A stretch of DNA of 64,000 nt from Gavia stellata (Eukaryota; Chordata; Aves; Gaviiformes; Gaviidae), in contig NC_082594.1 of assembly GCF_030936135.1 (NCBI RefSeq), forward strand, positions 19,059,553 to 19,123,552. Reading direction: 5' to 3'. Shown one piece after another: positions 45,848 to 64,000 of this stretch (position 1 is its first letter; every line of letters starts with the position of its first letter). Position numbers and translations under genes: made by a program. The notes below the pieces were generated by a model. It was not told where the DNA came from. It saw only the letters and a program-made list of their open reading frames with translations, and did no database searches.

Positions 45848-47238
45848 TGCATACAGATTTCTTTTTGAAAGCAAAAGGTTTTAACTAATTATTTTAACAT
45901 CTTTCTTTTAAAAAAGTAAGAAAATATACTTGAGGTACTTCCTCCTCAGAAGTTTAAAATATTTCATTTAGAACAAACATACCTCCTTTTTCCTCAGAGG
46001 TGCTTAAGCAGGTTACCTGAACAGCCCTAGAGAACATATTTTAAGAAAGCACAATAATGCTTTCCAAACTAGGTTTAAAAAGGCAGATACGAATTTTGTT
46101 CCGTTTTGGACAAAATACACCGAGTATACAAGAAACATTTACTCAAAGAGTACAACCAACAGAAAATATAGGTTTTGATGTGCAGAAGGGACTACTTCCA
46201 GAAGATAGAATATCTTCCTTCACATTGAGGCATTCTGGGCGATTGTATTAGTCTGGCCTATAAATAGTGGCTCTATTTTGTATCCTTTTCTCTCCACCTC
46301 AAGAGCATATTAAAAAAAAAAAACCAAACCCAAAAACCACCTTTCAAAGCACTTACCTCCCCTTTCAAGCACAATATTCTGAAGTTACAAACCCATGCAG
46401 AAGCTCTCTAACAAATGAGAAACCTCAAATCTAATGCCTCAGTAGGAGGGGCTCCAAGAAGACAGAAGTATAAAACTAGAAATATGCACAGTAAAAAGTA
46501 TCAAGTACACATGTCTTAATTCATCACAGCAATTCTGCCATACGGAGTAACAAAAAGGGTCATGTGCTTGTACTGAGTGCAAGGCCAAACAAATGCAACA
46601 TAGAATGGAATGTCACCTGAGAGGATGTCTAATTTATGTGAGAGCTGCTTAGCAGATTAATTTGTATACCTATTTGTACAGGACTGTTCCTGCAACCTCC
46701 AAGTGTATTAGACAGGTGAAAAAGCCCATAAACTTGCCATTATCTAAAGCATATGGCTATGCATATATTTGACAGCACTGTCCACTATAATGTGCAGTAT
46801 CAAAAAACCACATAAAGGTTTCTCAGTGCTTAAGACATTGACCTATCAAAACTAAATTTCACTTAACCTGGGGCTAAGCAATATGTAAGGCAGTGATTGA
46901 AAGTTCTTACATTACCCAAAGAGTTCTTCTGTGGCCAAATTACCCTCTGTCCTCAAGAAAGCCAATTTGTTCTGATGATTCACATCCTGTTTTGAATTGA
47001 CAATCACCAATGCTTCCTCCCAACAGTATGTGGTAATTTAAGCGGAGTACCATTCTCTAGGGATACAATTTGAATTTTTTTTTCTTTTAAATTTCATTTT
47101 GACCGAAGTGTGAAACAAAAGATGATCAAAATTTGTACACTGCTCTGGAAAAAGGCTATTACAGTGCATTTAGCAAAGCTGTCAGAAAAAAGTGTGTTAA
47201 ATAACAACAATGGACCTCAGAGAAATTAACTGTATCTC

Positions 47239-47244
47239 TTTATT
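47239..47244 (-). terminator. RDX: Candidate poly(A) signal of RDX
   Basis: TTTATT on the plus strand is AATAAA on the RDX strand, about 2.2 kb after the RDX stop codon. That fits a typical radixin 3' UTR length as I recall it. Other minus-strand signals occur at 47883-47888 and 48744-48749 (nearer) and at 39263-39268 (far). The true end is unproven. Confidence 0.4.
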
Positions 47245-49443
47245 GTTAACCAATGAATGTTATCCAAAATAGTAATGTAATTGTAGCTTAATTGTACAAC
47301 ACAAAACATGATGCTAAAGGAAAAAGCATGTGGAAAATTACTTCACCAAGTAATCATTAAATGTATTCTTAGTATTTCCGCACCAGTAAGTGTTCCCAAC
47401 TGCCGGGGACAGCAGCTATTACCACTTTGTTCATTGTGAAAATCTGTATTACAAATGGTTGTTCCTTGTTGTTTAGGAAAAAAAAAAAAAAAAAAATCAC
47501 ACAGTTTTAGAAATGGATCTAATCCTTTTAGCCCTACTCTATATTTTGTAGATTTATGAACAGCAAACTTTACTGGTATTTTTTCCCCAACACTGAAACT
47601 GATGTATCAGTGTTAGTGCACGCTTTCCAGGGAAAAATGAAAACTCACTGGAAGCACAGTATTTCACCTGCTATGACAAACTGTTTGAATACTTCAGAAA
47701 TTTGCTTAAGCTTCAGTGTATGAAGCCTCTGAAGCAAAAACTGTTCTTACAATGCACCGCAAGTAGAAACACCAACTTCCACCAAGCAGCATTTTGATGC
47801 ATGTGCACACCATCTGCACATCAGTCTTCCAAGATCAACTAGATATGTTTAGCCCCACAAACCAAAAATATATTAATGTATCTTTATTTTATTTTCATGA
47901 TGTCACCCCACATAGCCAACCTTTAACTCTGCAAAATAAAAAAAACTTAGTTGGACTGTTCATAAGAAATTTAAACCTATTGTGCATGAAAAAAATGTTT
48001 AATAAAATGGCAAATTTTAATAGATAAGTGTAAATTTATGAGTGCATAATATCAAACAGAAAAGAGCTGAACCATCCTCAGAGAAAGCAGGGTTCTTCCA
48101 CTGTAGATACTTACTAGGGTACTGTAACAGAAGGAATAACTGCAGTCCACATTAACTGTAAAGTTATTTCTAAAATTCAATTTCTAAGCAAATTTCTCAA
48201 AAAAGCAGGTCTCCTTTTCAAGAGGGAAAGGACTTAATAACAATGATCTGACATCAGATATGACAATTACATACTAGCTTCACTGAAAACTGAAGCTACA
48301 AACACTTTTACTCCAATTCTGGGAACTTTCATTTTGTATTTGGAAACCCCAAACCAAACTAACTCACATGCACATTCTACACCCCTCCCAGGAGAGAGTA
48401 TACCAGTGACAGGTTACAGCTTTAAAACACACAAGATCCTTTTACAATTTAAACTCAACAAAAGGCAGTTAGACAGTATTTAGCACTACAAATCCATCTT
48501 AAAGTAAAACAAAATCCTAGGAGTAAGGGCTCCTAGTGTTCTATGATATCACTGTGTAGTGATAGTCAATTTAAACAGTTTTTTTTTTTTATGGTGTTTG
48601 AAGGACCAGTCATCATGTATATAGTAGTGAGGTAGGATACTGTCCCCTCCCTGGGACTGATGTTTTCATATGCTCCCTTGCCAGAAAGGTCCAGGTCTCC
48701 CTACTGCAAATAAAATAATTACAAGCAAATAGCACATGAAGCTTTTATTTTTTTTTCCCCCCTTTGCTGCATTAGAAAATTTTGCGCATCTAAAAGAATC
48801 ACCTAGGAAAAGCAATACTTATTTCAAGCCTATCAGCAGCCATGTGCTGCCCACAGGTGGTGTTCCATTTAAAAATATTTCCTGGAACTACCACCTGCCA
48901 TCCAGACCTTTGTGAACAGGTAGGCAAAGAAAACCATCAATGATGACAGGACATGAAACACCAAAGAATTTCGCTTGGAAGAAAAAACAAAACAAAACTG
49001 AAAGTCAGCAATATCAAACTCTTAATGGTGTAGCTACATTGAAAAATGTAACTTCAAACTTCCTAATGAAATAGTACCTATCCAGTTTAGGTTCAGTTCG
49101 ATTCTTCTCTCTATTTCTTAATGTTTAAGCAACACATACACTTGTCAGTCATTATATATGTCACATCAGTTTCCAAAGAAAAAAATATGAAACAATGAAA
49201 CTGAAAACACGATGGGGAAAAAAACCCTATCATTCTCCACACCCTCCCACTCAAAAAGCTAGGGATGACAGACTGCCTTACTGTTGAATAGCTTGCCCTA
49301 AATTTGTCTTCTAGCCACTGTAGTCAAACTGGTATTAAGTGCTTTGGCAAAGTGGGGTGCAATCCATCAAATCTGCAAAGGCCTGCCTTTTTCTCTGTTG
49401 GTGGTTCAGCTTTACGAGGAACATATATGCAAAATAACAGCTC
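47245..49443 (-). other. RDX: Probable 3' UTR of RDX
   Basis: This AT-rich sequence follows the RDX stop codon on the minus strand in the same terminal exon. No intervening splice signals are evident and there is no long coding frame. Extent depends on which poly(A) signal is used. Confidence 0.55.
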
Positions 49444-63015
<13,572 letters not shown>

Positions 63016-63670
63016 CTGAGGGAGAGGAATAAAGAAAAAAATAAAAAGAGCACTAAATGGTATATTAAATGTAATTAACTAAGTAGTAATGAACTCTTTA
63101 GCTTTTCTACGCAGAAATCCAGTGCTTCCTGACAAGCCCGCTGTGGAACTCACTAAAGGTTCACATGGCACTGAATCAAGTACACTAATCTGGATAAATC
63201 AGACAATTTTGAAATACTACTCAAAGACTGTTTAAGAGGTTTTTTGTAGGCTTGTGTGAATTTGTATTGATTACAATAAAGATCTGGGAAAAAAAAGAAG
63301 TTGTAATACATATTAAAAAAATCAAAACTATATTCAAGGATGAATTGCAGGAAGTAACAAATTAGGGTCTAACAAGGTTTCTTTAGCAAGAACTACAGCA
63401 CATTTCTTCAATGTAAGTGTAAAGTTGGATTCTTTTAAAAGCCTTTGAACTATTGAACTAAATACATGTGCTTTGTTCCTGTGCAAAAAACATTAATTCC
63501 ATTAATCACATTATTTGTCTAGAATGGATAAGCCTTATAATCATGATTTCTGTGAAGAGATCAGATGTAGTCATCTTAAGTTTTAAGTAAGTGTCTACTT
63601 CAAACTTCAACAAAACCGCATTTTTATGCAGAATTTTCCATTTAATTTGGGCTCAGCTTTCAGCACTATG
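63016..63670 (-). other. RDX: RDX upstream intron, partial
   Basis: Sequence upstream of the exon at 63015 on the RDX strand is AT-rich. I searched by eye for the preceding ERM exon (…VGLREVWFFGLQYVD…) on the minus strand and did not find it in the window. Confidence 0.75.
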
Positions 63671-63673
63671 ACG

Positions 63674-64000
63674 GTGTGCTCCCTGCTCCCCCCCCCCCCC
63701 GCGACCTTTTCCTGTAACCCTGCTCAAGTGATAACCACCAGTGGTGGTCATGATGGATGCGTCCGGTCATGATGCATCTGGCTCAGAGTGGATTCGGGGG
63801 AGACAGATAACAACACAATAGTCAAGGGCTAATTTATGGCAATGCGTCCACTTAACCACAGTGCTGGTCAATGTTCAACTCAAGCCAAACTTGGAAGAAA
63901 CTGAAGTCTGTGGTCGGTATGCAAATATGACTATGAGTCAATCATCTTACCCCCATAAATAGTGAGCAGCCCAAGAGCCCTTTGAGCTCTCCTGAAATGA
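63674..64000. repeat. LTR-like or other interspersed repeat at the right edge, partial
   Basis: Composition changes at about 63674 to a CpG-containing sequence with a 13-base C-run (63688-63700). There is a 7-bp perfect hairpin accacca-g-tggtggt (63734-63748) and a direct repeat of ggtcatgatg (about 63745 and 63764). Near the end a TATA-like cataaatagtg is followed by agcagcccaagagccctttgagctctcc, which resembles the U3/R junction of avian endogenous retroviral LTRs. The element is cut by the window edge. Family is uncertain and no viral gene is visible. Confidence 0.4.

Larger units (their letters stand above)
39241..47238. other. AT-rich region downstream of RDX, non-coding or distal 3' UTR
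   Basis: Composition returns to AT-rich. No conserved coding sequence is seen on either strand. Minus-strand AATAAA signals occur (for example TTTATT on the plus strand at 39263-39268). A very long RDX 3' UTR isoform could therefore reach into this stretch, although a proximal end near 47.24 kb is equally plausible. Simple sequence occurs at 41682-41720, G-tracts at 44727-44755 and a 21-bp tandem duplication at 45806-45847. Confidence 0.45.

Overview
This is a vertebrate nuclear genome window, almost certainly from a bird. Two multi-exon genes with GT-AG introns of 0.7 to 11 kb are present. Several interspersed repeats carry the avian CR1 LINE signature: a 3' end of the 'gattctgtgattctgtga' type and the 'ggaagggacct...agatcatctagtccaa' block. 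I cannot name the species from the sequence alone.

The left half (about 2.3-31.7 kb, plus strand) is ZC3H12C (Regnase-3). Five coding exons follow each other in phase: 7792-8558, 19446-19585, 22570-22804, 23668-23774 and 24538-25934. They encode 881 residues: acidic N-terminal region, UBA-like helices, NYN/PIN ribonuclease domain with its acidic residues intact, CCCH zinc finger, Ser/Pro/Tyr-rich linker and conserved C-terminal tail. A small upstream exon at 2348-2371 supplies an ATG and eight codons in the right phase and may be an alternative first coding exon. A long AT-rich 3' UTR appears to run to a poly(A) signal near 31.72 kb.

The right half (about 47.2-63.0 kb, minus strand) is RDX (radixin). 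Ten coding exons from 63015 down to 49444 encode exactly residues 65-583 of a 583-residue radixin, with no indel or stop. Only the exons for residues 1-64 lie beyond the right edge. An octaproline run and flanking residues identify radixin rather than moesin or ezrin.

The genes are convergent (tail to tail). The gap between them (about 31.8-47.2 kb) includes a GC- and CpG-richer block at about 32.3-39.0 kb in which I recognise no gene. Pairing a ZC3H12-family nuclease with an ERM-family gene matches known linkages of their paralogues (ZC3H12B with MSN, ZC3H12D with EZR), which suggests an ancient duplicated block.

Repeats include a ~1.9 kb 5'-truncated CR1 with decayed reverse transcriptase in ZC3H12C intron 2, several short CR1 3' ends, a nested CR1 in an RDX intron, a GC-rich LTR/CR1 mosaic at 17.6-19.2 kb, an LTR-like sequence at the right edge and various microsatellites. 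I found no tRNA, rRNA, CRISPR or prokaryotic-style system. The least explained signals are a 198-codon ORF antisense to RDX, the candidate alternative first exon, a CpG-rich patch in the ZC3H12C 3' UTR and several G-rich tracts.
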